Of a stretch of DNA of 64,000 nucleotides, positions 8,150 through 16,485 are shown in pieces (within the stretch, counting starts at the first letter, position 1; every line of letters begins with the position of its first letter). The notes below the pieces were generated by a model that had not been told where the DNA came from, searched no databases, and was given only the letters and a program-made list of their open reading frames with translations. The DNA lies in NCBI RefSeq assembly GCF_963528755.1, contig NZ_CAURXA010000003.1, positions 300,959 through 364,958 of the forward strand, given 5' to 3'. This stretch comes from Selenomonas sp963528755. GTDB taxonomy: Bacteria; Bacillota; Negativicutes; Selenomonadales; Selenomonadaceae. A program made the translations under genes and the position numbers.

Positions 8150-10003
8150 TCATGCTCCTTCTCTAGTGTCTTCCAATTGCTTGCTTTTGTATGTAGGAAT
8201 CATACATTTTAATGTTTTAAGTATCGTCAGTCGGTCTCTCGTGCTTTTCAACACACCCAAATTTTTCTGAAGAGCACCTTTTTGCATAGGTATAATCTTC
8301 GCCCTATAGATCTTCTTGTGCTTTGTGCTCGTCGTTCCCTCTTCATTCGTCAGAAGCTCTTCGTATAACTTCTCTCCAGGACGTAATCCCGTATAAACGA
8401 TCTTTATATCCTTATTTGGGATACGTCCATGAAGGCGGATCAAGTCGCATGCCATGTCTTTGATCTTTACAGGTTTCCCCATATCGAACAGGAACACTTC
8501 ACCCCCTTCGGCCAACCCTCCAGCTTGCAAAACAAGCTGCACTGCTTCAGGTATAGTCATAAAGAAGCGTGTCATCTCCGGGTCTGTGACTGTAACAGGC
8601 CCACCTGACGCAATCTGGCGTTCAAAAAGAGGCACTACACTGCCACGACTGCCCAAGACGTTGCCGAAGCGGACAGCAACAAACTTCGTTTCGCTATGCT
8701 GATTAATTTCCTGCAAAACGAGTTCAGCTGCACGCTTCGTCGCCCCCATTACGCTTGTCGGATTGACAGCCTTGTCCGTAGAAATCAGAACGAAAATCTC
8801 ACTTTTATATGCATCTGCAAGCTCCGCTACATTCTTCGTTCCAAACACATTATTCTGAACAGCCTCCACTGGTTGAATCTCCATCAGAGGAACATGCTTA
8901 TGCGCCGCTGCATGAAAGACAACCTCTGGCTTATAGTCGCGAAACACCTCTTCCATACGAGCTTTATCTGTGATATTAGCGATAACGGTACGATAGGATT
9001 GCTCTGGAAATTTTACTTTCAACTCTTGATAAATTTCATAAATACTATTTTCCCCACGTCCCAAGAGCAAGATTTCCCTTGCTCCGGCATGACTGAGTTG
9101 ACGAGAAAGTTCCGATCCGATTGAGCCACCCGCTCCCGTTATCAGAACCGTCTTCCCTGCGATATAATGTGTAATTTTATCGAAATCCAGTTTGATCGGA
9201 TCGCGCCGCAGGAGATCTTCCAAGCGTATTTCACGAAGCTGCTGTAAACCAATATTTCGCTTGCCCATTTCCATCGTTTCATAAAGACCGGGCATTGTTT
9301 TGACTTTACAGGATACGCGATGACATATATCTGTAATTCTGCGAATCTCATCACCTTCTGCTGAAGGCGTCGCAATGATAATCTCCTCTACATTTTGCGT
9401 CTCAACGATTTCAGGGACTTGATCAATCGATCCCAAGACAGGAAATCCCGACAAACGATTGCCTATCTTCTTCACGTCATCATCTGCGAAACCGACAATA
9501 CGAACACTCGCCGCATCGTTTTGTTCGATTTCTCGCACAAGCATAGCACCAGCATCACCAGCACCAATAATCAACACTGCCCGTTGTCCTGTTTGAGCGT
9601 TGGAAAGCATATCCAAATTAATCTTAAACGCCAAACGACTCAAACCTATACCACCCAAAACGAGCATCCATGAAATCAAAAAAACACTTTTCGGCACATC
9701 TTTTCCAACTAAGAAAAGAAGAAGAAATGTTCCAGCCGAAGACAATGTGACCGCTCCGACAATCGCATTGAGATCCCGAATCCGTGCATAATGCCAAATT
9801 CGATGATACATGCCAAAAAGGTAAAAAATACCTACGCCAAGAACAGCGGAAGGAAGAAGCCATACATGCAAGACTGTAGCCTCATACTCCGGTAAAGCAC
9901 CCTCAAATCGCAAGAGCACAGCCAACACTGGCATGACACTTAAAATAACAAAGTCAAGGAAAATAAGTTTAAACTTTTCCTTCACATGAATGAACGACAT
10001 CAT
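8150..10003 (-). CDS. Nucleotide-sugar 4,6-dehydratase, PglF/CapD/WbpM type
   Basis: A 617-residue membrane-anchored dehydratase. The first 140 residues contain four hydrophobic helices. A first nucleotide-binding domain follows (VLIIGAGDAGAMLVREIEQ), then the catalytic SDR domain with TVLITGAGGSIGSELSRQL, VFHAAAHKHVPLME and ISTDKAVNPTSVMGATKRAAE. These are hallmarks of the PglF/WbpM/FlaA1 group, which forms UDP-4-keto-6-deoxy sugars from UDP-GlcNAc or similar. Large size and membrane anchor match PglF rather than the short soluble FlaA1 form. The product probably feeds the adjacent aminotransferase. No acetyltransferase of the PglD type is seen in this operon. Confidence 0.93.
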   Translation of the reverse strand: MMSFIHVKEKFKLIFLDFVILSVMPVLAVLLRFEGALPEYEATVLHVWLLPSAVLGVGIFYLFGMYHRIWHYARIRDLNAIVGAVTLSSAGTFLLLFLVGKDVPKSVFLISWMLVLGGIGLSRLAFKINLDMLSNAQTGQRAVLIIGAGDAGAMLVREIEQNDAASVRIVGFADDDVKKIGNRLSGFPVLGSIDQVPEIVETQNVEEIIIATPSAEGDEIRRITDICHRVSCKVKTMPGLYETMEMGKRNIGLQQLREIRLEDLLRRDPIKLDFDKITHYIAGKTVLITGAGGSIGSELSRQLSHAGAREILLLGRGENSIYEIYQELKVKFPEQSYRTVIANITDKARMEEVFRDYKPEVVFHAAAHKHVPLMEIQPVEAVQNNVFGTKNVAELADAYKSEIFVLISTDKAVNPTSVMGATKRAAELVLQEINQHSETKFVAVRFGNVLGSRGSVVPLFERQIASGGPVTVTDPEMTRFFMTIPEAVQLVLQAGGLAEGGEVFLFDMGKPVKIKDMACDLIRLHGRIPNKDIKIVYTGLRPGEKLYEELLTNEEGTTSTKHKKIYRAKIIPMQKGALQKNLGVLKSTRDRLTILKTLKCMIPTYKSKQLEDTREGA

Positions 10004-10267
10004 AACGAATTTACGCTTCCTTTCGGCAAAAACTAAATCTCACAAGCAAATACGCAAAGCGAGCGCAAAATACAAAATGATTTTGCCGTTTATTATAAAA
10101 GACTAATCAGCTAGATTCTAGTTAAGTTCTAGTAATGTAAAGATATATACACAGCACGCTTTTTGAGGATCCCATCGCTAAAGACAGTCTTGAAAGCCTC
10201 TCGTACTCCGTATATCGACTGAATATATATCTTAAAAATTTACAGAAACTATCTCAATCAAAACCAT
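10004..10267. other. 264-base AT-rich intergenic stretch
   Basis: Between the dehydratase and the chain-length gene there is no convincing gene on either strand. The stretch is AT-rich and has a short internal repetition (TTCTAG twice at about 10115-10132). The leftward operon must be read through it, or a second promoter may lie here. I could not find a clear -35/-10 pair or terminator hairpin. Confidence 0.5.
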
Positions 10268-11614
10268 CTATACATCTCTCCTATAAAGAAGCAACCCATA
10301 TCCCATAGACAGAAGTACACCGACCACGAAACCGACTGCTGTGATCAATTTCTTTCGTGGAGCAACGGGTTTATCCTCATCGGGCAAATTTGCTGGATCG
10401 ACAATCTGGATATCCATGCTGTCCATCGCCTCTTGAATCTTGCTCTGTTCGCTCTGCTTAACAAGATTCAGATAGACTTCTCCTTTAATCTTCACATCGC
10501 GTTCAAGTGTCATATATTCCAAAACATCGTTGGGCATATCTCCAATATTTTTTTCCTTTTTGCTGCGAAGTTCCTTGAGTTTACTCGCCTCAGCCTCTGC
10601 GACAGAAGCTTTCACGGCCGCCAAAGCATGCGTTCTCAAAAGCTCTGACTGCGTCGGATTGAGCGTCGCGGCATTTGAGTCAACACTCGCGACAACCTCC
10701 GTATTGAGGCTTCCCTGCAGTTGCTGCAATTCGCTCTTCGCCTTCTGCACGTCCGGATGCTTGTCGGTATAGCGCTGCTCAAGGCCCACGAGTTCCACCT
10801 GCTTCGCAACAATCTGATCTCGGATTTTCTGCACAACAGCGTTGTCAGAAATATTATATGCCCTGCTCCTCATCTTCTGTTCCGCAAGTTTCGCTTCGGC
10901 CGCATCAAATTCTGCTTGTGCGGACTTCTGCTGCACCTCGGCTTCGCTGATCGCCTTGTCAAAGACAGCCAGTTGTTCAACCGCCGCCTTGACCTGTTCA
11001 TCGGGGCTGTATATCTTATGCTCCTTGCTGAAGGCTGCCAGCTTCTGCTCGGCCTCTTCCGACTCCTGCTTGCTTTCCAAGATGCGCTTGTCAAGGAATT
11101 TCACAAGCAAGGACTGCGTCTCTTGGTTCATGTCCGTCTGCATGAGGAGGAAGTTGTCAACGACCGTTTGCGAAATCATCTGTGCCTCTTCCGGAGTTTT
11201 GCCGTGGGCAATGACCTGAATCAAATTCGTTCCCTTTGTATTTTGTATATCAAGGTACTTTTTTGCGAATGCTTTCGCATCCGGCTTCTTTTCCTTTTCA
11301 AAATCCATACTATCAATAATAGGTTCAAGCACCGTGCGAGACTTCATGAGTTCGATATAGTTCATCGTCGGCGACGATACAGATCCGCCACCTACCCCAA
11401 ACATTGCCATCGCGGCGGCAGCGCCCGAAACATCAATCTTGCCAGAGTTTCGCGTCTGCACTAGCGTGGTAGATTCATACTGCTTCGGCAACACAAAAGC
11501 AATCACTACCGCCACTGCCGTGCACGCGAACACGATCGCTGTCACGACCTTCCAACGCGCAGCCATGATATGAAAAAGCTTCGAGAGGTCAATCGTATCC
11601 TCATTTTGTTCCAT
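10268..11614 (-). CDS. Wzz-like polysaccharide chain-length / co-polymerase protein
   Basis: A 448-residue inner-membrane protein of the polysaccharide co-polymerase group. It has an N-terminal cytoplasmic segment, a membrane helix at about residues 20-42 followed by LPKQYESTTLV, a long periplasmic part (about residues 160-360) rich in Glu, Ala and Gln that should form coiled coil, a Pro-rich stretch (NLPDEDKPVAPRK) and a second membrane helix near the C-terminus. This is the Wzz topology. There is no fused or adjacent tyrosine kinase, unlike many Firmicute capsule systems. It probably controls chain length with the Wzy-like polymerase and links to the Wza-like exporter encoded next to it. 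Confidence 0.9.
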   Translation of the reverse strand: MEQNEDTIDLSKLFHIMAARWKVVTAIVFACTAVAVVIAFVLPKQYESTTLVQTRNSGKIDVSGAAAAMAMFGVGGGSVSSPTMNYIELMKSRTVLEPIIDSMDFEKEKKPDAKAFAKKYLDIQNTKGTNLIQVIAHGKTPEEAQMISQTVVDNFLLMQTDMNQETQSLLVKFLDKRILESKQESEEAEQKLAAFSKEHKIYSPDEQVKAAVEQLAVFDKAISEAEVQQKSAQAEFDAAEAKLAEQKMRSRAYNISDNAVVQKIRDQIVAKQVELVGLEQRYTDKHPDVQKAKSELQQLQGSLNTEVVASVDSNAATLNPTQSELLRTHALAAVKASVAEAEASKLKELRSKKEKNIGDMPNDVLEYMTLERDVKIKGEVYLNLVKQSEQSKIQEAMDSMDIQIVDPANLPDEDKPVAPRKKLITAVGFVVGVLLSMGYGLLLYRRDV

Positions 11615-11640
11615 TGCAGCTTCTCTCCTAATTCACGAAG

Positions 11641-12474
11641 TTAGTCCGTCAAAGATTTATACAGCGCCCACACGTTGATATACGGCAAAATATCTTCTTG
11701 GAATTTGATGCCATTTGTCGCCGGCACATAGACGATGTCTCCATCTTCAAGGAAAACATTTTGTGTAATGTCATGCTTCTTCACATAGTCCTTCATATTC
11801 AGCATACGGTAATACATCACATTGTCGCGCACGCGAATGACTTGGATGCGCGTGCTGCGCCCGCGATTCGTCCAACTACCAGCGCTTGCCAGGGCAGCAT
11901 AGGCATTCATATTGTCAGCATCCATCTCCTGAATGCCAGGTTTTGTCACGTCACCCATGACGTAGACCTTGCGCTTTCCATATCCCGTGACGAAGATAGA
12001 GATATCGGGGATGCGCATGTACTCGCCGAAGGCTTCCAGAAGCGTTTTCTTCGCTTCATCCAGTGTCATGCCTTCCAGTTTGACACTGCCGACATAAGGA
12101 AGCTGCACACAGCCATCGACACCAACTGGAATCTCTTCAACTTTTATGTCTCCCGTGAAGCCGATGGGCAAAATGCGCATCGTATCCCCTTTGAAAAGTC
12201 GATAGTTTTGTACTGTCGACGGACGTCCAAGGGAAGCAATCTCGAATTCTTCCGGCGCCTCAATGTAGCTCGGAGTTACCGTCGTCTCTTTTGTCTTTCC
12301 ATCCTTCGATGCAGCCGTGCGTTGCGCATCTGGCTGCGTAGGAGCAGATTTCACAGCGACAGGCGCAGCCGAAGCCGCTTCCGCTGCAGCGTCTTGCGCC
12401 GATGACGCGGCGAACGCAGCGCTGCTGCTGAGCGCGAGCGCCGCAGTCAAAGCGAGCAGGTTGCGTTTTTTCAT
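11641..12474 (-). CDS. Wza-like outer-membrane polysaccharide export protein
   Basis: A 277-residue exported protein. The start at 12474 has GGAG upstream and begins a clear signal peptide (MKKRNLLALTAALALSSSAAFAA). A Ser/Ala/Pro-rich linker follows, then the poly-export domain (FKGDTMRILPIGFTGDI, VGVDGCVQLPYVGSV) and a downstream SLBB-like segment (YGKRKVYVMGDVTKPGIQ). No lipobox Cys is seen after the signal peptide. Such proteins form or gate the outer-membrane pore for polysaccharide, so the host should have an outer membrane. It is the first gene after the operon promoter. Confidence 0.88.
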   Translation of the reverse strand: MKKRNLLALTAALALSSSAAFAASSAQDAAAEAASAAPVAVKSAPTQPDAQRTAASKDGKTKETTVTPSYIEAPEEFEIASLGRPSTVQNYRLFKGDTMRILPIGFTGDIKVEEIPVGVDGCVQLPYVGSVKLEGMTLDEAKKTLLEAFGEYMRIPDISIFVTGYGKRKVYVMGDVTKPGIQEMDADNMNAYAALASAGSWTNRGRSTRIQVIRVRDNVMYYRMLNMKDYVKKHDITQNVFLEDGDIVYVPATNGIKFQEDILPYINVWALYKSLTD

Positions 12475-12514
12475 AGACCGACACTCCTTCACGATGATTT
12501 CATATATTTCGTTT

Positions 12515-12543
12515 AGAATACCATACCTCAGGCGCAGTGTCAA
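12515..12543 (-). promoter_or_regulatory. Sigma-70-type promoter of the polysaccharide operon
   Basis: On the minus strand TTGACA (12538-12543) and TATTCT (12515-12520) are separated by exactly 17 bases and lie about 40 bases upstream of the exporter start. No other good promoter was seen in the leftward cluster, so this probably drives the whole operon. Confidence 0.75.
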
Positions 12544-12620
12544 AAGTCAATCTTCCCTTTATACCGAAGACTTTTGACCACCATGGAGCGACATCTCATG
12601 CGCATGTCAAACCCTTGCCT

Positions 12621-13694
12621 TCATCCCTCCATGCACGCGCGGCAGACCTTGCTCGCGCCAATCGGCTGAAACGGGGCGCCGCAGGATTCGCAGCGCGGCA
12701 GCGGGATACGCCAGCGCTTGGCGGCGGGGGAGGCGGCGAGTCGCAGGGCGCTCTTCGGGCAGCGTGCGGTGCAGAGTCCGCAGGCAGTGCAGAGCTGCGG
12801 CGTGAAAGCGAGCACGAAGTCCTCGCCCTCGACACCTGCTTGCAGCGCTCCGTGCGGACACAGGCGTGCACAGAAGCCGCAGGCATTGCAGCCGCTGTAG
12901 AGCGCGAGATCGGCGTGCACGGCGGCGGGCTGTGCGCCATGAGCGAATGCCCATGCGGGAGAGGAGAACGCGGCGAGTGCAGGGAGCATGGAGTCTTGCC
13001 CCATTCCCGCTGCATCCGGCGGCAAAACGTCATCCGCCTCTGCCGATGCTGTGCCCGCACGCGCCGCGCTTGCAGTACCGCACGCCATACGCTCGGCAAG
13101 CCCAACGTCGTGCGCCCCTGCCGCCGCACTCCCCTCCGCACCGCCTGCTGCATCTCTCTGCCCGAACTTCTCTTTCGCCACATCGCGAAAGCGGCGGAAG
13201 AAATCGCGGCGGCTGTACTCGCGTGCGGCAGACTCAGCATCAAGCAAGCGAAGAGGCTCTCGCCCCGCCGCCGCGAGAGCCGCATCGACGGCGGCAGCCT
13301 CGCGTGCGAGGTGCGCGTGGACGGCAGGCAGACATGCGCGACAAGTGCCAATGTCGAGCTGCACTTCCTTCTGCGAGGCGATCGCCCAGAGGACGCCGCG
13401 CGTGAGAAAGCCGAGACACGGAAGAGCGGAATCCGGCGCGCTTTTCGCGCATGCGAGGCGCACGCTTGGCGCATCGGCAGCCACAACAGCCGTCAGCTTT
13501 GCCGCATAATCAAGCCGTGTCTCGACGGCGGCGGCCGGACAGACGGCCGTGCAAAGGCCGCAGTCGATACAGAGATCGGGATGCGGCACGCCCCAGCGGA
13601 ACGCGCCGACGGGACAGACATCCTCACACGCGCGGCACGGCGGCTGCAGGTGCCCCTTGATGCACCTTGCCGCCGCCAAGCGGATCTTTTCCAA
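12621..13694 (-). CDS. Multi-[4Fe-4S] ferredoxin-like protein with C-terminal zinc-ribbon-like motif
   Basis: A 357-residue cytoplasmic polyferredoxin. Two ferredoxin motifs lie near the N-terminus (CRACEDVCPVGAF and CIDCGLCTAVCP) and two in the C-terminal third (CNACGFCARLCPHGAL and CTACGLCTARCP), followed by a CxxC...CxxC end (CESCGAPF...CRAC) that resembles a zinc ribbon. The middle contains a CRACLPAVH segment and an Ala/Gly-rich linker of low complexity. I prefer a TTG start at 13694: GGAAGGGGG lies just upstream and a TATAAT box sits at about 13729, so the ATG at 13772 would precede the transcript. Very GC-rich compared with the genes on both sides. The electron partner is unknown. Confidence 0.75.
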   Translation of the reverse strand: MEKIRLAAARCIKGHLQPPCRACEDVCPVGAFRWGVPHPDLCIDCGLCTAVCPAAAVETRLDYAAKLTAVVAADAPSVRLACAKSAPDSALPCLGFLTRGVLWAIASQKEVQLDIGTCRACLPAVHAHLAREAAAVDAALAAAGREPLRLLDAESAAREYSRRDFFRRFRDVAKEKFGQRDAAGGAEGSAAAGAHDVGLAERMACGTASAARAGTASAEADDVLPPDAAGMGQDSMLPALAAFSSPAWAFAHGAQPAAVHADLALYSGCNACGFCARLCPHGALQAGVEGEDFVLAFTPQLCTACGLCTARCPKSALRLAASPAAKRWRIPLPRCESCGAPFQPIGASKVCRACMEG

Positions 13695-13780
13695 GCGGCA
13701 CGCCCCCTTCCAGAAATTTTCCTTTCCATTATAACAGGATGCAGAGGATTTTTCGAGAAGTCCTGCACGCATCGCAAAGA

Positions 13781-13809
13781 TTGACGGTATGATATAGACG
13801 CAATATAAT
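13781..13809 (+). promoter_or_regulatory. Promoter of the small membrane-protein gene
   Basis: TTGACG (13781-13786) and TATAAT (13804-13809) are spaced by 17 bases. The ribosome-binding site AGGAGGAGGGAGG begins only 3 bases after the -10 box and the ATG is at 13828, so the 5' leader would be about 12 bases. A minus-strand TATAAT box for the ferredoxin gene lies about 50 bases away, making the region divergent. Confidence 0.8.
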
Positions 13810-13827
13810 ATAGGAGGAGGGAGGAAA

Positions 13828-14358
13828 ATGTTGCAGATTATAGCGTGCTATTGGTATTTGAAACGTACAAAACATATGGCTTTTGATCTCCTAACGTCTC
13901 TCATATTAGTTAGCAGTTTGCTTTATTTTAGCCATCCTGAAAGTTTTTTGATGAATATTAAATCTTTAACAAAGGCTTGCCTTCCAGTGTTGACATTCCA
14001 AGCTACATTGAATGCATCAAGTCTTATTTATTTTGCAAATTCCAATTCTGTACTTATTAAACTCTTGAAGAGTAGGCGGATAATGAAGTCTGCACGTAAA
14101 ACTAGATATCGTCAAATGGATCAGATATATGCATATTTTGCATGGGCAGTCCTGATACAATTTATATTTTTGCTTTATGCCTTGTTTTTGTTGTTTATTC
14201 AAGAATGGACACCGTTACTTGCTGTTATTTCTATTTGGCTTATATGTTTATCTATCATTTTGGCTTTTGGTATGTTTTATTCGAGTATTTTGTGTATTCG
14301 AAATATCGGCATTTTATTTACCTTTCTTATTTGGAAAGATGAAAGCGAAAGTGTTTAG
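13828..14358 (+). CDS. Unrecognised small membrane protein, AT-rich
   Basis: A 176-residue protein with four likely membrane helices (about residues 17-35, 48-70, 102-126 and 130-165) and a basic cytoplasmic loop (LLKSRRIMKSARKTRYRQ) in the middle. I do not recognise a family. Base and codon use are far more AT-rich than the neighbouring ferredoxin gene, a sign of recent transfer. It has a strong promoter and an unusually strong ribosome-binding site. No partner gene follows directly; the next features are an insertion-sequence remnant and gene fragments. It could belong to an accessory or defence-like island, but nothing in the sequence proves this. Confidence 0.75.
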   Translation: MLQIIACYWYLKRTKHMAFDLLTSLILVSSLLYFSHPESFLMNIKSLTKACLPVLTFQATLNASSLIYFANSNSVLIKLLKSRRIMKSARKTRYRQMDQIYAYFAWAVLIQFIFLLYALFLLFIQEWTPLLAVISIWLICLSIILAFGMFYSSILCIRNIGILFTFLIWKDESESV

Positions 14359-14405
14359 AGACAGTCTATGAGAATGCAATAAAATAAGAGGCATCGTCAG
14401 AATGT

Positions 14406-14622
14406 GTGAGTAAGATATACTTATTGGGCTGCTCTATATTCTCATGGAAAATGAACATCAATAGTAGGACGATGAAACATGATCGTATCAATCAGGTTGT
14501 CGATAATAAACTACACGCCCACACCGACGACATGGTAAAACGCATCGGGCAGATGGACGACCTCGTCAAGCGATACACAGGCGGATATGGAGAGGCGATA
14601 GAAACGCTGGATGAAATTCGTT
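14406..14622 (+). pseudogene. Possible 5' part of a gene cut by the IS30 remnant
   Basis: A plus-strand frame from GTG 14406 or ATG 14475 reads about 50 polar, protein-like residues (RINQVVDNKLHAHTDDMV, then KRIGQMDDLVKRYTGG and EAIETLDEI) before it runs into sequence antisense to the transposase. I do not recognise the family. A matching 3' fragment may be the one at 15082-15228 on the other side of the insertion sequence. The junction near 14622 is an estimate. Confidence 0.35.
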
Positions 14623-14984
14623 TCGCCCTGCCGCAAACTGCATCGGGGGGAGATTTTATCCTCCAATACAACTTTTTCTATATGTCGCAGAAAGTTAGAT
14701 GCGGCATCCACCTTATATGGCTTACGGCAGACTTTGCGGTGTTCCTCATAGATGAGTTGCCCCGTGTCAGCGAAATATTCACGGCGTTTGGTGAGATCGG
14801 AGTTCATCTGCTCTACTGTACCTCGTTTAAGCTCCTCATAGAGGGTAGAACGGACGATGCCGACCTTTTGGGCGATTCGCATCTTCGGCAGCCCCTCCTT
14901 CAAGAGCGCCTGTATTTCACCTCTTTGATAAGCGGTTAGATGTTTGAAGTTTCGCGTAGTTGTGGTAGAATGTTTCCTGGACAT
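14623..14984 (-). pseudogene. IS30-family transposase, truncated and frameshifted
   Basis: The N-terminal third of an IS30-type transposase. It starts at ATG 14984 with AAGGAGG upstream and reads HLTAYQRGEIQALLKEG, then the helix-turn-helix MRIAQKVGIVRSTLYEELKRG. Near 14650 the frame breaks at a run of G residues: the family continuation SPDAVCGRAKR is present only in the shifted frame. The DDE catalytic domain is missing, because the sequence after about 14622 is unrelated. The element is therefore dead. Its right end probably lies near 15081, before the fragment of another gene. Confidence 0.85.
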
Positions 14985-15081
14985 GCAGGATCCTCCTTTC
15001 GGTGTAGGTTTCTGTCAAAACATTCTATCACAGCTGTTCCCGCTTGCCCTTTTTAGGTGCCCGATTTCATTTTACAACTAA
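14985..15081. mobile_element. Right end of the IS30-family element
   Basis: Non-coding sequence upstream of the transposase start, with the ribosome-binding site and, at about 15050-15081, a stretch that I take as the terminal inverted repeat region because an unrelated coding frame begins at 15082. The opposite end is not present, so the repeat could not be confirmed by pairing. Confidence 0.5.
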
Positions 15082-15228
15082 ACCTTCGCTAAAGACGCTT
15101 GCAATTTAAACGCATCTATCCAGCCGATTTCCGAAAGGTTCGAGAGAATGTACAGCCTTTTCCTCGATCAAGGACTTGTCCAAGCACAAACGATGTCGCG
15201 TCAATCGTTACAGAGCAAGACACCGTAA
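15082..15228 (+). pseudogene. 3' remnant of an interrupted gene
   Basis: A 48-codon open frame starting right after the presumed insertion-sequence end and closing at TAA 15226-15228. It reads like a genuine protein end (SIQPISERFERMYSLFLDQG, then LVQAQTMSRQSLQSKTP) with helix-like polar spacing, and it has no start codon of its own. It may be the tail of the gene whose beginning lies at 14406-14622. Too short to assign a family. Confidence 0.45.
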
Positions 15229-15322
15229 CACAGAAGGAGGCTCTGTTTTAAAAGGTTTTTATGTAGGCAAGGAAAGTTGTCTTGCTTATACAACATATTC
15301 TACGAGGAGGAAAACCGATAGT

Positions 15323-16273
15323 ATGGTTGATTATAAGGCGAAGACAAAAAATCGGAATTTTTATGTATACTATACTGAGCTGGTTTTAGAGAATGCTGAT
15401 AAGGAGAGGAGATCCACCAATTGGTCAGACAAACGATGTAAAGATGTGCAAATGCTTATTTCGCTTATAGTAGAGTTGGATATAAAAAAACGTACCAAAC
15501 GTGGCGACGAAAATAATCCTTGGACGATGGCTTTAGAAAATATGCAAAATGATAATATAATTTCAAACTTTTTAGAAGGTTACTTTATCAGTACAGAAAA
15601 TGGAATTCATACATATTTGCTTGATCGTGAATCTCTTGAGAGATTGTCAAATCCCAAAGAGTTAACACAAAATGAAACTATGCAGACAGCTTTTTCTCTC
15701 CGCTTTAAAGACGGTATGTTTATCCTTGGTGAGTATCAGGGTAATATTGCAAGCGCAAGAAGGATTGCTGAATATTTTAATTATTTTTTAATATATTTCA
15801 AGGAAAACGGAATGCTTGTAACGGATATTGCGGAAATTCGGTTTCATCATAAAATAGATCAAGGATTTATAGATAAAATTAACGGGTTTGAACGGGTTAA
15901 CTCTGTAGAGATTGGCTTGGAAATGCTTATACCTAACCAGCCCCGACAAGATGCTTTTTCAACACTTGCAAATGAAGTATCTGACGCAAATATTGGACGC
16001 ATTGTTCTAACTCTGATGAAAAAGGATAAGAACGGAATCTGCTCTGCTAAAATCCAAGATTGGCTTATAAAATGTTGTGATAATTGGTCTGTTAATCGAG
16101 GCAAGTTGAAAGGAAAAGCTTGTCCAGGACATCAGTCAGAAGTTAGTCTTACTGGGATTAATGTCAAGAAAAAGTGTGCCCTTCCAGTTGGAACCGATGG
16201 AGAAGTATTTTTAACAGCCTTATATGAGGTTATGGAAAAAATGAACGAAGAGATAGAACTATTTGTGTTTTAG
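15323..16273 (+). CDS. Unrecognised 316-residue accessory protein
   Basis: A soluble protein without signal peptide or membrane helix. The ATG at 15323 follows GAGGAGG by about 12 nt; an in-frame TTG at 15176 would extend it but overlaps the remnant gene. The N-terminus (NRNFYVYYTELVLENADK) has alternating strands, the middle contains EGYFISTENGIHTYLLDRE and AEIRFHHKIDQGFIDKINGF, and the C-terminus is lysine-rich. It resembles, in general character, phage- or island-borne proteins of unknown function, but I do not recognise the family. AT-rich, like the rest of the island, and followed by decayed toxin-antitoxin genes. Confidence 0.7.
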   Translation: MVDYKAKTKNRNFYVYYTELVLENADKERRSTNWSDKRCKDVQMLISLIVELDIKKRTKRGDENNPWTMALENMQNDNIISNFLEGYFISTENGIHTYLLDRESLERLSNPKELTQNETMQTAFSLRFKDGMFILGEYQGNIASARRIAEYFNYFLIYFKENGMLVTDIAEIRFHHKIDQGFIDKINGFERVNSVEIGLEMLIPNQPRQDAFSTLANEVSDANIGRIVLTLMKKDKNGICSAKIQDWLIKCCDNWSVNRGKLKGKACPGHQSEVSLTGINVKKKCALPVGTDGEVFLTALYEVMEKMNEEIELFVF

Positions 16274-16288
16274 CGGGAGGGAGCGATC

Positions 16289-16485
16289 ATGAAAAAAGAA
16301 GAGCGCACAATCCGATACGCATGAACCTTTCAGATGCTGAGTATCAGATGATTGACCGACTGGCAAAAAAATATGATTGTTCTCATGCCGAACTTGTTCG
16401 CCGCTTCATCTTTCAGAGACTGGAAGATGAATTCAGCATAAAAGTAGAGGGGCCACGGACGAAAGGGATGAGGTATCATGGGTAA
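16289..16485 (+). pseudogene. Ribbon-helix-helix (CopG-like) protein gene with a frameshift
   Basis: The frame opens at ATG 16289 after a good GGAGGGAG site, reads MKKEERTIRYA and stops. The rest of the protein continues in another frame from 16321: MNLSDAEYQMIDRLAKKYDC and then SHAELVRRFIFQRLEDEF. Adding one base near 16312 would join them as MKKEERTIRVRMNLSDAEY, a typical ribbon-helix-helix start (strand, then two helices). So a one-base deletion has probably broken the gene. The downstream part could still be translated from ATG 16321. It overlaps the start of the RelB-like gene and was probably an antitoxin or repressor. Confidence 0.65.

Noticed and set aside
12537..13784. Long plus-strand frames opposite the ferredoxin gene
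   Set aside because: Arg/Cys-rich translations typical of the complement of GC-rich cysteine codons; the minus strand has four ferredoxin motifs.
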